Shown: positions 25,533 to 34,105 of the stretch, piece after piece
How positions within the stretch are numbered: the stretch's first letter is position 1
Layout: every line of letters begins with the position of its first letter
Assembly: GCA_030652345.1 (NCBI GenBank)
Contig: JAUSAU010000085.1
Coordinates: 8,072-72,071 of the forward strand
Length of the DNA stretch: 64,000 nt
From: Coriobacteriia bacterium
GTDB lineage: Bacteria; Actinomycetota; Coriobacteriia; Anaerosomatales; PALSA-660
Reading direction: 5' to 3'
Position numbers and translations under genes: made by a program
Notes under the pieces: generated by a model
What the model was told of the DNA's origin: nothing
The model's input: the letters and a program-made list of their open reading frames with translations, nothing else
Database searches by the model: none

Positions 25533-25565
25533 GAAGGGCCCCGCACCGGATGGTGGGGGCCCTTC
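25533..25565 (-). terminator. Rho-independent terminator
   Basis: The stem GAAGGGCCCC pairs with GGGGCCCTTC around a 13-base loop. It lies 20 bases after the stop of the PLDc_N-like gene, on the minus strand. Hairpins with a GCAGAAGGG lead-in also occur at 22137 and 28247. Confidence 0.7.
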
Positions 25566-25585
25566 GGGTCCGTGCCGTACCTCCG

Positions 25586-25888
25586 TCAGGCGGCAGGGGC
25601 CGCGACGGTGTATGCGGCCGACGGGGTGGCCGAGCGACGCATCGGCCACACGACCATGAAGAAGTAGAGCACCGCAGGCCACTGCATCACGAGCATGAGC
25701 AGGATCCAGAGCAGCTTCTCGTTGGAGCTTGCCGACGGGTAGCGCGCCTCCGGGCGCACGAGCGCGTCGATGAGCATCCAGACGAAGAGCAGCGGGAGGA
25801 CGAGCACTCCCAGGACCGAGGCGACGACCGTGACGACCGTGGTCACCGCGACAGACAGCCCGAAGAGGGCTGCGAACGTCTCGAACAT
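25586..25888 (-). CDS. PLDc_N-like small membrane protein
   Basis: This 100-residue protein has three hydrophobic stretches. The segment LPLLFVWMLIDALVRP followed by NEKLLWILLMLVMQWPAVLYFFMV resembles the phospholipase D-nuclease N-terminal domain, a membrane anchor often found alone. Such short proteins are common near stress and PadR operons, but no function is known. The ATG at 25888 is placed nine bases after AAGGA. Confidence 0.65.
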   Translation of the reverse strand: MFETFAALFGLSVAVTTVVTVVASVLGVLVLPLLFVWMLIDALVRPEARYPSASSNEKLLWILLMLVMQWPAVLYFFMVVWPMRRSATPSAAYTVAAPAA

Positions 25889-25968
25889 CACACACATCCT
25901 TACGTCGTCTCAGCGGATCGGAGCGGGCGGCGGCGGGTGCGGCTCGCCCGTTTGGCCGGTCGATCCCG

Positions 25969-26721
25969 CTAGGGAACCATCACGAGCGTGACGTCACCGA
26001 CGCCGCGGATCAGATCGATCTCGATCTTCGGGCCCGGACCGCCCCACGCGTCGTTGACCCACGAGTTGCCGTCCGCCCTGAAGCCGTCGGCCGTGTAGTC
26101 GCCCAGACCGTCTTGGCGGCCGTTGACGCGGACACCGACATCCTTGGGCAGCCGTACCTTCAGGCTGCCGACGCCCGCCTCGATGCGAGCGGCGAGGTCG
26201 CCGTTGCGCGGGCCGGAAAGGTCGACCGTCGTCTCTCCGACCCCGGTCAGCGCGTCGAGCTCGGTCAAGTCGAGGCCGCGAAGGTCGAGCGTCGCGGCAC
26301 CGACGCCGAGCCGTAGCTTCAGTCGCGTGGGCCGTCCGCCTCCGAGAACGACCTTCCAGGCGTTGCGGGTATCCCGGAGCGGCGGGACCCCGATGCGCTC
26401 CAACTGGTTCACGGTGATCGCGAGTGTCCCGCTCTCGACGGTCGACGCGAACTCCGGCTTCCACTGCTTCGGGGCGTAGGTGCATTCGGCGGCGAAAGCC
26501 GACGTCGAACTCGAGTCGGCGCTCAGCGTCAGCTCGCCGACGCCCATCCTCAGCTCGGTATCGATCGCGGACGCGCTCCCCACCGGGATCGCCGTGGTCT
26601 CGGTCGACGTTCCGACCCTGGTACTGTCCTGCAGCTTCACACGCGTGCACCCTGTCGTCGCCGTGAGTGCGGCGAGTGCCAGGAGCGCGAGCGCGATCAG
26701 CGTGATCGTTCGCTTCATCAT
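25969..26721 (-). CDS. lipoprotein with toast-rack/DUF4097-like adhesin fold
   Basis: The 250-residue protein begins with a signal peptide ending in the lipobox ATTGC. The rest is a long beta-helix-like region with repeating GVGELTLS, GVGAATLDL, GVGETTVDLS, GVGSLKVRLP and GVGDVTLVM units. This is the pattern of LiaF-C/DUF4097 toast-rack proteins that respond to envelope stress. It is the third gene of the PadR-HAAS operon. AAGGAG precedes the double ATG at 26721. Confidence 0.82.
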   Translation of the reverse strand: MMKRTITLIALALLALAALTATTGCTRVKLQDSTRVGTSTETTAIPVGSASAIDTELRMGVGELTLSADSSSTSAFAAECTYAPKQWKPEFASTVESGTLAITVNQLERIGVPPLRDTRNAWKVVLGGGRPTRLKLRLGVGAATLDLRGLDLTELDALTGVGETTVDLSGPRNGDLAARIEAGVGSLKVRLPKDVGVRVNGRQDGLGDYTADGFRADGNSWVNDAWGGPGPKIEIDLIRGVGDVTLVMVP

Positions 26722-26741
26722 CTCTTCTCCTTGGGTCCTTC

Positions 26742-27716
26742 TCAGTTCCCGGCGTCCGGCTGCACCGGGGACACGGCTTGGCCGCTTCCCACGGGGCCGA
26801 CCGGCGCGCCGACGGGATCGCTCTCGAAGCGGCCCACGAGCATCACCTTCGCGAACAGGCCGTGCAGGTAGCCGACGCCCTTGGACAGCCACAGCGTCAC
26901 GAAGAAGCCGAGGACGCCGAGCGCCATGACGAGCGGGACGCCCCACGGCTCGAGGTAGTAGCCGTACATGGCGCCTCCGTCGACCGACATCGCGATCGGG
27001 AAGTGGAAGATCGCCTGCGCAACCGGAGTGACCACGAGAGCCAGCGAGACGGTCAACGCCGTGACGATCACCGTGAAGTACGTGATGCCGAGCGGGAGCA
27101 TCAGCAGCATGTAGAGCATGGTCGCCCACGTGCGGTAGTCGGTGATCCAGCTCTTCAGACGCTCCCAGAAGGTGCCGCCGCCGGTCCCCACGATCCGCGG
27201 GCGGCGCGGCATGCGCACGCCGAGCAACCCTTCGACCATGCGGCCCTCGGCCAGCGATATCGCCCGCACCGCTGCGATGAACAGCAGCAGCACCGGGACG
27301 CCGATGATCAGGACCATCAGGCCCGCGGAAAGCGACAGCCCTGTGACGACGACGGTGAAGTAGATCGCGCCCGTCGCGAGCGAGAGCAGCATGTAGAACA
27401 GCGCGCCCCACGCACCGGGATCGGCGATCACGCCGACGAAGCGGGCGATCGGGTTGGTGCTCTTCGGGGTCGGCACCGGGCGCCGCAGCGCCGCGACGAC
27501 GGTGCGCTCCGTCTCCTTGTAGGCGACCGCGATCTCATCCGGCGCGCCGTACGCGTCGATGGCCGCGAGCATCGCCTCGGACGTGCCGCCGCCTTCGGCG
27601 GTCGCGCTGCGCAGGTACTCCTCCGCGTCGTAGACCGCGTCCTGGACCAGTGCGGGGTCCGCGCCCGCCAGTGCAGCGCGCAGTTCGAGCAGATACGCCT
27701 CGATGGTGTCAGCCAT
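26742..27716 (-). CDS. HAAS-domain membrane protein with sensor-like helices
   Basis: The first 80 residues are a HAAS-type helical region (MADTIEAYLLELRAALAGAD, then EAMLAAIDAYGAPDEIAVAYKE). Two similar four-helix membrane units follow, each containing YMLL-x-L-x-G-x-x-YFTVVVT, an internal duplication typical of the 'putative sensor' domain of actinobacteria. The start at 27716 overlaps the end of padR by eight bases and has GGGAGG upstream. It probably senses membrane state and is controlled by the adjacent PadR. Length is 324 residues. Confidence 0.82.
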   Translation of the reverse strand: MADTIEAYLLELRAALAGADPALVQDAVYDAEEYLRSATAEGGGTSEAMLAAIDAYGAPDEIAVAYKETERTVVAALRRPVPTPKSTNPIARFVGVIADPGAWGALFYMLLSLATGAIYFTVVVTGLSLSAGLMVLIIGVPVLLLFIAAVRAISLAEGRMVEGLLGVRMPRRPRIVGTGGGTFWERLKSWITDYRTWATMLYMLLMLPLGITYFTVIVTALTVSLALVVTPVAQAIFHFPIAMSVDGGAMYGYYLEPWGVPLVMALGVLGFFVTLWLSKGVGYLHGLFAKVMLVGRFESDPVGAPVGPVGSGQAVSPVQPDAGN

Positions 27717-28080
27717 CGTTCCTCCCCTCCAACGTCGAATCCACGAACCCGCGGGTGCGCGCCCAGGCCGACTTCCAGTCGGTGAGCACGGCCCGGCCCC
27801 GGTCCGTGATCGTGTAGTACTTGCGTGGCGGGCCGGCCACACTGGGCTCGACCCGGCTTCCGAGCAGCCCCTGCTCCTCCATCGAGCGGAGAACGGGGTA
27901 GAGCGTCCCTTGCTTGACCGGCGTCCCGTCCGGCCAGCCCGCCTCGATGCTCTTTGCGATCTGGTAGCCGTAGAGCGGCTCCGTCGAGCGGTCGAGGATG
28001 GCGAGCAGGACGAGTGAGACGGTCCCTGCGTTCAGCTCCTTCTGGAACTTGCGCAGGATGGCGTCATCGACGGGGTCCAT
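27709..28080 (-). CDS. PadR family transcriptional repressor (second module)
   Basis: The 123-residue protein has the PadR winged helix: SLVLLAILDRSTEPLYGYQIAKSIE, VKQGTLYPVLRSMEEQGLL and PPRKYYTITDRGRAVL. The ATG at 28080 lies seven bases after AAGGAGGT. It is the first gene of a padR-HAAS-lipoprotein operon and is likely to be autoregulated through repeats in its promoter (28150-28210). It parallels the PadR-HAAS pair at 1-765. Confidence 0.93.
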   Translation of the reverse strand: MDPVDDAILRKFQKELNAGTVSLVLLAILDRSTEPLYGYQIAKSIEAGWPDGTPVKQGTLYPVLRSMEEQGLLGSRVEPSVAGPPRKYYTITDRGRAVLTDWKSAWARTRGFVDSTLEGRNDG

Positions 28081-28149
28081 GGCCACCTCCTTGTCAGCGT
28101 GTCAGCGGACCGGCCCACAGGGCCGCTCCGCGTCGGTTGTCGTGACTCG

Positions 28150-28210
28150 ATACTATTGTGAAGGTGCTACTAGTCAAGACGTAGACTACTACGAACTTCG
28201 TACTAGTCAA
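28150..28210 (-). promoter_or_regulatory. promoter and repeat operator of the padR operon
   Basis: On the minus strand TTGACT (28177-28172) and TAGTAT (28155-28150), 16 bases apart, form a good promoter. The 10-mer TACTAGTCAA (plus strand) occurs at 28168-28177 and again at 28201-28210, 33 bases apart. A GTAG-N4-CTAC dyad lies between. These repeats are candidate PadR sites; the binding is inferred. Confidence 0.6.
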
Positions 28211-28246
28211 CCCCGAATATCGAGATCGCAACGCGGGTGATGCAGA

Positions 28247-28276
28247 AGGGCGCCCCGCGGGTTCGCGGGACGCCCT
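28247..28276 (-). terminator. hairpin terminator after the PLP lyase gene
   Basis: A 13-bp stem with one mismatch (AGGGCG-c-CCCGCG against its complement) closes a GGTT loop. It lies about 80 bases after the stop of the gene at 28359-29501. Confidence 0.6.
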
Positions 28277-28358
28277 CTTCGTGAGCGGCAGCGTATGCAC
28301 TACTTGATGAGCCAGCTGTGGCGCACGCCGGCCGGATAGCCCGGGGACGCGACCTCTG

Positions 28359-29501
28359 TCAGATCTCGGCGAGCGCCCGGTCGAGGTCGGCGATCAGGTC
28401 GTCGACATGCTCGATGCCGACCGAGACCCGGATGAGGTCCTCGGTGATGCCGATGGCGCGCCGGACGTGTTCGGGCATCGAGACGTGCGTCATCGTGAAC
28501 GGCTGCTCGATGAGCGACTCCACGCCGCCGAGCGACTCGGCGAGCGTGAACAGTTCCACGGCCTCGAGGAAGCGTCGCGCCTCGTCGTTCCCGCCCTTGA
28601 TGCGGAACGAGAACGTGCCCCCGAACCCGGACGCCTGGCTGAGCGCCAGCGCGTGCTGCGGGTGACTCTCCAACCCGGGGTGCAGGACCCGGCTGACCTT
28701 CGGGTGCGCCTCGAGCCAGCGCGCGATCGCGAGCGCGTTGGCGTTGTGCGCCTCCATGCGCAGCGCGAGCGTCTTGACGCCGCGCAGCACGAGGAAGCAG
28801 TCGAACGGCGCCTCGGCCGCACCGAGCGCGTTCTGCAGGAAGCCGATGCGCTCGGCGAGCGCGTCGTCCGCGACGATGAGCGCGCCGCCCACGACGTCGG
28901 AGTGGCCGTTGATGTACTTGGTCGTCGAGTGCATCACCACGTCGATCCCGAGCTCCAGCGGACGCTGGAAGTACGGCGAGAGGAACGTGTTGTCACACAT
29001 CGTGAGGATGCCGTGGCGCTTCGCGAGGCCGGCGATCGCGCGCAGGTCCACGAGGTTCATGAGCGGATTGGTCGGCGTCTCGATCCAGATGCCCTTGGTG
29101 GTCGGCCGCACGGCCGCCTCGACCGCATCGAGGTCGCGCAGGTTCACGAAGTCGATCGCGATGTCCTTCTGCGCGACGACGGAGGTCAGCAGCCGATAGG
29201 TCCCGCCGTAGAGGTCGTCGTGGACGATGAGGTGGTCGCCGGCCGAGAAGTGCGTGAACATCGTGGCGGTGGCCGCCATGCCCGTCGAGAAGACGAACCC
29301 GGCGGTGCCTCCCTCGAGCGCGGCGAGACACGACTCGAGCTGCTTGCGCGTCGGGTTGCCCGAGCGCGTGTAGTCGAACTCACCGGGCTTGTCGAAACCC
29401 TCGAACGCGAAGGTCGAGGTCTGGTAGATGGGGGGCATGACCGCGCCGTACGCGGGATCGGGCCCCTGTCCGGCGTGGATGGCACGGGTCTCGAACTTCA
29501 T
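28359..29501 (-). CDS. Cys/Met metabolism PLP enzyme (cystathionine gamma-lyase/synthase type)
   Basis: The 380-residue sequence has the family landmarks: ETRAIHAGQ at the start, YTRSGNPTR, GGTYRLL, and HSTTKYINGHSDVVGG with the PLP-binding lysine K195. The enzyme makes or splits cystathionine, or forms homocysteine from O-acyl-homoserine; sequence alone does not separate these. GAGAGGAG supports the ATG at 29501. It is a single gene between two terminator regions. Confidence 0.92.
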   Translation of the reverse strand: MKFETRAIHAGQGPDPAYGAVMPPIYQTSTFAFEGFDKPGEFDYTRSGNPTRKQLESCLAALEGGTAGFVFSTGMAATATMFTHFSAGDHLIVHDDLYGGTYRLLTSVVAQKDIAIDFVNLRDLDAVEAAVRPTTKGIWIETPTNPLMNLVDLRAIAGLAKRHGILTMCDNTFLSPYFQRPLELGIDVVMHSTTKYINGHSDVVGGALIVADDALAERIGFLQNALGAAEAPFDCFLVLRGVKTLALRMEAHNANALAIARWLEAHPKVSRVLHPGLESHPQHALALSQASGFGGTFSFRIKGGNDEARRFLEAVELFTLAESLGGVESLIEQPFTMTHVSMPEHVRRAIGITEDLIRVSVGIEHVDDLIADLDRALAEI

Positions 29502-29619
29502 GGGGCTCCTCTCGAAGGGCGCGGGGAACGGGGTATTCCGCACCGGTCGTGTGGGGAAGTCTAGCGTCTGCGCAGTACGGTCGACCGCACCGGTTCGATG
29601 CGGTTCAACGGCACGGACG

Positions 29620-30759
29620 TCACTCGCTGTTCTTGCGAAGATGCTGCCGGTAGGTCTTCTTGATGGTCTTCCACTTGTTCTTCTCCTCGGCGCGGAGCCG
29701 GGCGTCTTTCTGACGAGCGGTGAAGGCCGTCTCCTTCATGAGACGCACGTAGCTGTCGTACCGGTCCTGCCCGAGTACTCCGCTCTCCAGCGCCTCGAGC
29801 ACACCGCACCCCGGCTCGGTCTCATGCGTACAGTCGGCGAACCGACATGTCGCAGCGAGCTCGGTGATCTCGGGGAACGCGGCAGCGATGCCCGCCTCGG
29901 CGTCCCACAGCGCGACTGCCCTCAGCCCCGGCGTATCGATGAGCACACCGCCCCCGGGCAGCGGTATGAGCTCGCGCGCCACGGTCGTGTGCCGTCCCTT
30001 GCCGTCGAACTCCCGGACGTCCGAGATGGCCTGGACGTCCGCGCCCACGAGACGATTGACCAGACGCGACTTGCCCGCGCCCGACGGGCCGATGAGGGCC
30101 ACGGTACGGTGCCCGCGGGCGTACGCCAGCAGCGCCTCGATACCCTCGCCGCTCACCGCGCTCTCGAGCACCACGTCGACACCGAACGCGATGGAACCCG
30201 CAGTCGCCAGATCGGCTGCCGCGTCCGGTGACAGGTCCGACTTCGACAGGACGATGACGGGTGTCGCCCCGCTCTCCCACGAGAGCGCGATCTCCCGCTC
30301 GAGACGACGCAGGTTCGGCACCGTATCGATCGGCTGAAGCACGAAGACGGTATCGATGTTGGCCGCGATGACCTGCCCGATCGCGGCCTTGCCCGGGTCC
30401 CGGCGCACGAACGCCGAGTGCCGCGGGAGGACCGCCTCTGCCAGCGCGACGTCCATGTCCGGGTCGTTGCGCAGCGCGATCCAGTCCCCGACGGCCGGCA
30501 GCGCCTCGACCTCCTCGGCATCCTTGAGGAGATGGACGGCGACCTCAGCGCGAACGACTCCCATCGCGGTCGCAGCCGTCAGGGCACCCCGATCGGTCCG
30601 GATCACGCGGGCGGGCATCAGCCCGGCGGCGGCGTGCTCGGCGAACAGCGCGCGGTAGCGCTCGAACCCGAGGAGATCGAGCGAGGAGTCGTCAGTCGCG
30701 GCCTCATCGATATGATCGAGCAACGCGGTCCCCTTCACGCATGGCACGCCGGCGCCCAC
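29620..30759 (-). CDS. rsgA: ribosome small-subunit-dependent GTPase A
   Basis: This is a circularly permuted GTPase: an OB-fold N-terminus, then the SKSD (G4-like) motif before the P-loop GPSGAGKS and the DTPGL switch. The C-terminal zinc site is C-x4-C-x-H-x5-C in CRFADCTHETEPGC. RsgA binds the 30S subunit late in assembly. The C-terminus ends with a basic tail, NKWKTIKKTYRQHLRK. The start codon is uncertain; GTG at 30759 is used. Length is about 379 residues, slightly longer than usual because of the N-terminus. Confidence 0.93.
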   Translation of the reverse strand: MGAGVPCVKGTALLDHIDEAATDDSSLDLLGFERYRALFAEHAAAGLMPARVIRTDRGALTAATAMGVVRAEVAVHLLKDAEEVEALPAVGDWIALRNDPDMDVALAEAVLPRHSAFVRRDPGKAAIGQVIAANIDTVFVLQPIDTVPNLRRLEREIALSWESGATPVIVLSKSDLSPDAAADLATAGSIAFGVDVVLESAVSGEGIEALLAYARGHRTVALIGPSGAGKSRLVNRLVGADVQAISDVREFDGKGRHTTVARELIPLPGGGVLIDTPGLRAVALWDAEAGIAAAFPEITELAATCRFADCTHETEPGCGVLEALESGVLGQDRYDSYVRLMKETAFTARQKDARLRAEEKNKWKTIKKTYRQHLRKNSE

Positions 30760-30877
30760 AAGACACTAGCACGCATCCGATCCGTCGCAACAAGGGCGCG
30801 AGGGGGCGTGAGCACTGTCGGCAGTTCGGGCATCCTCTCAGATAAGTCTACCCGCCCCTCATGGAAGAGGAGTCCCC

Positions 30878-31450
30878 ATGACCATCAAGGGCTCGCGCAC
30901 CGAAGCGAACCTGCTCAAGTCCTTCGCGGGAGAGAGCCAGGCCCGCAACCGCTATACGTACTTCGCGTCAGTCGCAAAGAAGGAGGGCTTCGAGCAGATC
31001 TCGGCCATCTTCCTGGAGACGGCCGACAACGAGAAGGAGCACGCGAAGGTCTTCTTCAAGTACCTCGAGGGCGGAGACCTCGAGATCACGGCCGCCTACC
31101 CCGCGGGCCGCATCGGCACGACCGCCGAGAACCTTCTGGCGGCGGCCGAGGGCGAAAAGATGGAGTGGAGCGCGATCTACCCGGAGTTCGCGGACATCGC
31201 CGAGGCCGAGGGCTTTGCGGCCATCGCGACATCGTGGCGCGAGATCGCCGACGTCGAGGATAAGCACGAGAAGCGGTATCGCAAGCTCCTCGCGAACGTC
31301 GAGACGGGCAAGGTCTTCACCAAGGACAGCCCCATGCGCTGGAAGTGCCGCAACTGCGGCTACGTGCACGAGGGAACGAGCGCACCCGACATCTGCCCCG
31401 CGTGCTTGCACCCGCAGTCCTACTACGAGGTCTTCGTCGAGACGTACTGA
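30878..31450 (+). CDS. rbr: rubrerythrin
   Basis: The first 140 residues form a ferritin-like diiron four-helix bundle with the ESQARNRY and DNEKEHAK glutamate/histidine motifs and a second pair in EIADVEDKHEKRY. The C-terminus is a rubredoxin-like Fe(Cys)4 site, CRNCGY and CPACLHP. It reduces hydrogen peroxide and is typical of anaerobes. GAGGAG eight bases upstream supports the start. A strong terminator follows. Confidence 0.96.
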   Translation: MTIKGSRTEANLLKSFAGESQARNRYTYFASVAKKEGFEQISAIFLETADNEKEHAKVFFKYLEGGDLEITAAYPAGRIGTTAENLLAAAEGEKMEWSAIYPEFADIAEAEGFAAIATSWREIADVEDKHEKRYRKLLANVETGKVFTKDSPMRWKCRNCGYVHEGTSAPDICPACLHPQSYYEVFVETY

Positions 31451-31477
31451 CCAGTACCGGACTGCAGCTCCGACAGC

Positions 31478-31502
31478 GGGCCGCCCCGATCCGGGGCGGC
31501 CC
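31478..31502. terminator. bidirectional terminator
   Basis: A perfect 11-bp stem (GGGCCGCCCCG) with a 3-base loop sits between the convergent rubrerythrin and histidine kinase genes and can end transcription from both sides. Confidence 0.8.
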
Positions 31503-31504
31503 GA

Positions 31505-32956
31505 CTATATCTGCTTGACGGGGATCCTCACGGTGAACGTCGACCCTGCGCCGAGCGAGCTCTCGACCCCGATGTGGCCGTCGAGCAGTTCGGTCAGGTC
31601 CCTGGAGACCGCGAGTCCGAGCCCCGTCCCCTGAGGCTTCATCCGACTTGCGGTATCGATCTGGCTGAACGGCTCGAATATCCGGTCGAGTTCTGCCGGA
31701 GCCATGCCGATCCCGGTGTCGACGACCGCGATCTCGAGCACGTCGCCACGCACCGCGATCCGCACTGAGACGCGACCCCCCGGATCGGTGAACTTGACGG
31801 CGTTGCTGATGAGGTTGCGTGTGATCTGGGCCAGTTTGCCCGGGTCCGTCCGTACTGCCACCTCGGTCTCGCACTCGACGACCAGTTCGATCGACCGGTC
31901 GTCAGCGTATGGCCGCATCGTATCGAGCATGGAGTCGCCGAACGCACACAGATCGACCTGCTCATCCGAGACGGCGGCCTTGCCGGACTCGATGCGGGCG
32001 ATATCCAGAACATCATTGACGATGTCGAGCAGTTGGCGACCGGCCCGTCGAACCATCCCGAGCTGGCGCCCCTGCTCTTCGCTCACGGGTCCGGCCATAC
32101 CGTCGATCAGGATGCCCGTGAACCCGATCACCGCATTGAGCGGGGTACGCAACTCGTGGCTCATCTTGGCCAGGAAGTCGCGCTTGGCTCGGTTCGCCTT
32201 CTCGAGCTGGGCGTTGAGGTCGACGAGTTCCTCGGTACGCTCCGACACCGTCCGCTCGAGATCCTGTCGGTACCGCATGCGCTCCGTGACGTCCGCCAGT
32301 GCGATGACCACTCCCGAAGTCTCCTCGCCGATCGGGTTGGTGCTCGTCGATACTGCCACCGTCGACCCGTCGGGAGCCATCAGGAAGCGAACGGCGTCGC
32401 GCAGCGGCGCGCCCGAGCACATGTCCGAGAACGCTTCGGTCGGATCGGCCCAGTCGGGCCGCTGGCCTCCGATGCGCACGCCGGATGCGGGCACCAGCGC
32501 ACACGTCGCCGGGTCCTCACATATGCGCAACAGGTCCCGCGCGGGCTCATTGGCGAACGTGATGAGACCCGCCGGGGTCACGACGATGATCCCCGTCGGG
32601 GTCGTGCCGACGATGGTCGTGAGCAGACGATGCTCCGTTCGCACGGCATCCTCGGCGCGCGCCTGGACATCGATCTGCCGCCCGAGGGACAGCGTATAGA
32701 CGGTGTACGCCATGAGCGGAAGGAAGAGCAGCTCGGCGAAGTCCTCGTACGGGTCGAACATCGCGGTGACGCCGGTCCACTCCAGGACATTGGAGAGCCC
32801 GACGAACATGTAGAGCCCCATGGCGGCCGCGAGCGTGAAGCGGACCGAGCGCAGGATCGGCTGGCCCTTCGGTACGGGGATGAGCACGACGAACACGAGG
32901 GCGCAGAGGTACGCCAGGACCGAGGTGACATCGGAGATGTTGATGAGTGTGCGCAT
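31505..32956 (-). CDS. PAS-domain sensor histidine kinase
   Basis: Three to four N-terminal membrane helices (about 10-95) are followed by a PAS-like domain (about 105-225) with cysteines at 146, 152 and 180, a coiled coil, and HisKA with H267 in SHELRTPLNAV. The HATPase domain shows NLISNAVKFTDPGG, DTGIGM and GTGLGLAVS. No response regulator is adjacent, so it is an orphan kinase here. Its ATG overlaps the stop of the upstream small membrane protein gene, with which it probably forms a split sensor. Length is 483 residues. Confidence 0.92.
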   Translation of the reverse strand: MRTLINISDVTSVLAYLCALVFVVLIPVPKGQPILRSVRFTLAAAMGLYMFVGLSNVLEWTGVTAMFDPYEDFAELLFLPLMAYTVYTLSLGRQIDVQARAEDAVRTEHRLLTTIVGTTPTGIIVVTPAGLITFANEPARDLLRICEDPATCALVPASGVRIGGQRPDWADPTEAFSDMCSGAPLRDAVRFLMAPDGSTVAVSTSTNPIGEETSGVVIALADVTERMRYRQDLERTVSERTEELVDLNAQLEKANRAKRDFLAKMSHELRTPLNAVIGFTGILIDGMAGPVSEEQGRQLGMVRRAGRQLLDIVNDVLDIARIESGKAAVSDEQVDLCAFGDSMLDTMRPYADDRSIELVVECETEVAVRTDPGKLAQITRNLISNAVKFTDPGGRVSVRIAVRGDVLEIAVVDTGIGMAPAELDRIFEPFSQIDTASRMKPQGTGLGLAVSRDLTELLDGHIGVESSLGAGSTFTVRIPVKQI

Positions 32957-33246
32957 CAGAGGGCGGCCCGAGACCGCATCGCCACAAGAAGGCGCCACGC
33001 GCCGAAAGCGAAGAGCACCCCCGCGACGGCCATCGCGCCATGCTCGACGGTGTTGAAGAGGTCGAAGTAGGCGAACGCCTTGTTCTGCTCGATGATCGTC
33101 GCGCTGAAGGCACCCAGCATCGCGACATAGCCGGCGATGAAGTAACGCTTGCCCGGCAGGTCGATGTGGCGAAGGCCGACCCACATGACCGGCGTGAGGA
33201 AGAGCGCCACCAGAAGATCGGCGATCTCGCTCGGCTGGTAGTACAC
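32956..33246 (-). CDS. small three-helix membrane protein coupled to the histidine kinase
   Basis: The 96-residue protein has three hydrophobic segments with polar residues between (YFIAGYVAMLGAFSATIIEQ; HGAMAVAGVLFAFGAWRLLVA). Its stop and the kinase start share bases (TGATG). The size and coupling suggest it completes a membrane sensor together with the kinase's own helices. No family name can be given. Confidence 0.7.
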   Translation of the reverse strand: MYYQPSEIADLLVALFLTPVMWVGLRHIDLPGKRYFIAGYVAMLGAFSATIIEQNKAFAYFDLFNTVEHGAMAVAGVLFAFGAWRLLVAMRSRAAL

Positions 33247-33325
33247 GCGACCTCCGCCCCTCGAAAACAGGCTCCCGCACGAGTGTACCCCACCCGAACG
33301 GGCGTGCGTGCGTGCGTACGTGGGT

Positions 33326-33784
33326 ATGGACGAACCGATGCAAGCGATGACGGATCAGACCGGGATCGTCGATAGCCGCCGCAGCGCGGGTCGCCTCGCG
33401 ATGCTCGCGCTCGGCCTCCTGATCCTCGGGGCCGCCGCATGGCACGCGGGCACTCTGGCGGCGTTCCGGGCGTCGGCCACCGGGACGACGCCGGCCCGCC
33501 TTGAGTACGCGCGGCTGGCGGCCACGCTCGGGCCGTGGGATGAGCGCTTCGCGTGGAGGGTGATCGCGCTGGAGGGCCTGAGCGTCCTCGAGCAAGGTCG
33601 CATCGTCGACGCGTATCGACTTCTGGAGCCGTACTCGGGCATCGTCCGCGGAGACCCGGTCTATCGCGACGCGTACCAGGCCGCCGTCCGAGCGAAGTGG
33701 CCACTCGACGCACGCAAAGCTCACCAGCAACACGCCAAGGAGCAGAAGGACGGCTACCTCCGCGAGGAGGACGTGTTCAAGTGA
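33326..33784 (+). CDS. membrane-anchored protein of unknown function
   Basis: This 152-residue protein has one membrane helix at about 22-44 (RLAMLALGLLILGAAAWHAG) and a helical outer or cytoplasmic part with a TPR-like phrase (GRIVDAYRLLEPYSGIV). A charged C-terminus, HAKEQKDGYLREEDVFK, follows. No strong ribosome-binding site is present; several upstream starts are possible. Function is unknown. Confidence 0.6.
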   Translation: MDEPMQAMTDQTGIVDSRRSAGRLAMLALGLLILGAAAWHAGTLAAFRASATGTTPARLEYARLAATLGPWDERFAWRVIALEGLSVLEQGRIVDAYRLLEPYSGIVRGDPVYRDAYQAAVRAKWPLDARKAHQQHAKEQKDGYLREEDVFK

Positions 33785-33798
33785 AGGCCGGGCGCACC

Positions 33799-33823
33799 GA
33801 CGCCCCGCGCAAGGCGGGGCGTC
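33799..33823 (+). terminator. hairpin terminator
   Basis: A 10-bp stem (GACGCCCCGC and its complement) with a 5-base loop begins 14 bases after the stop of the preceding gene. Confidence 0.65.
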
Positions 33824-33890
33824 AGCTCGAGTACGGGGACTCTGCCGGAGTCGCAGGGATTCGACGCCGGCCGAGGGGTGAGGGGCGGTT

Positions 33891-33992
33891 CTAGAGGAAG
33901 GAGATCACGTACGCCAGTACGACACCGGCGAGGATGATGGCCGCAAAGCGGGTCAGATAGACGTCGCCTTCGCTGAACGAATCCTCGAACAT
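33891..33992 (-). CDS. 33-residue single-helix membrane protein
   Basis: A short frame begins with ATG at 33992 after a good GGAGG site. The product has an acidic N-terminus (MFEDSFSEGDVY) and a hydrophobic helix of about 20 residues (RFAAIILAGVVLAYVISFL). It is too short for automatic callers. It diverges from the LysR regulator gene, and their starts are 113 bases apart, so LysR may control it. The function is unknown. Confidence 0.6.
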   Translation of the reverse strand: MFEDSFSEGDVYLTRFAAIILAGVVLAYVISFL

Positions 33993-34065
33993 GACTGCCT
34001 CCTTCGGGTGGATCGACTGCGATGTGCTGCTTCACAAGCAATCATCGGCCCATCGATACATCAGA

Positions 34066-34098
34066 ACAATTGTCGCTTCCTTCATTGTTTCGTAAGAT
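34066..34098 (+). promoter_or_regulatory. leaderless promoter of the LysR gene with palindrome ACAATTGT
   Basis: TTGTCG (34070-34075), 17 bases, then TAAGAT (34093-34098) form a promoter. The ATG at 34106 begins seven bases after the -10 box, where transcription would start. ACAATTGT (34066-34073) overlaps the -35 box and could be an operator for the divergent gene pair. Confidence 0.45.
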
Positions 34099-34105
34099 GT
34101 ACTTA

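Noticed and set aside
31505..33733. Histidine kinase extended to 742 codons
   Set aside because: The region before 32956 is out of frame with the small membrane protein and rich in Arg, with no domain; the ATG at 32956 overlaps the upstream stop as in coupled genes.
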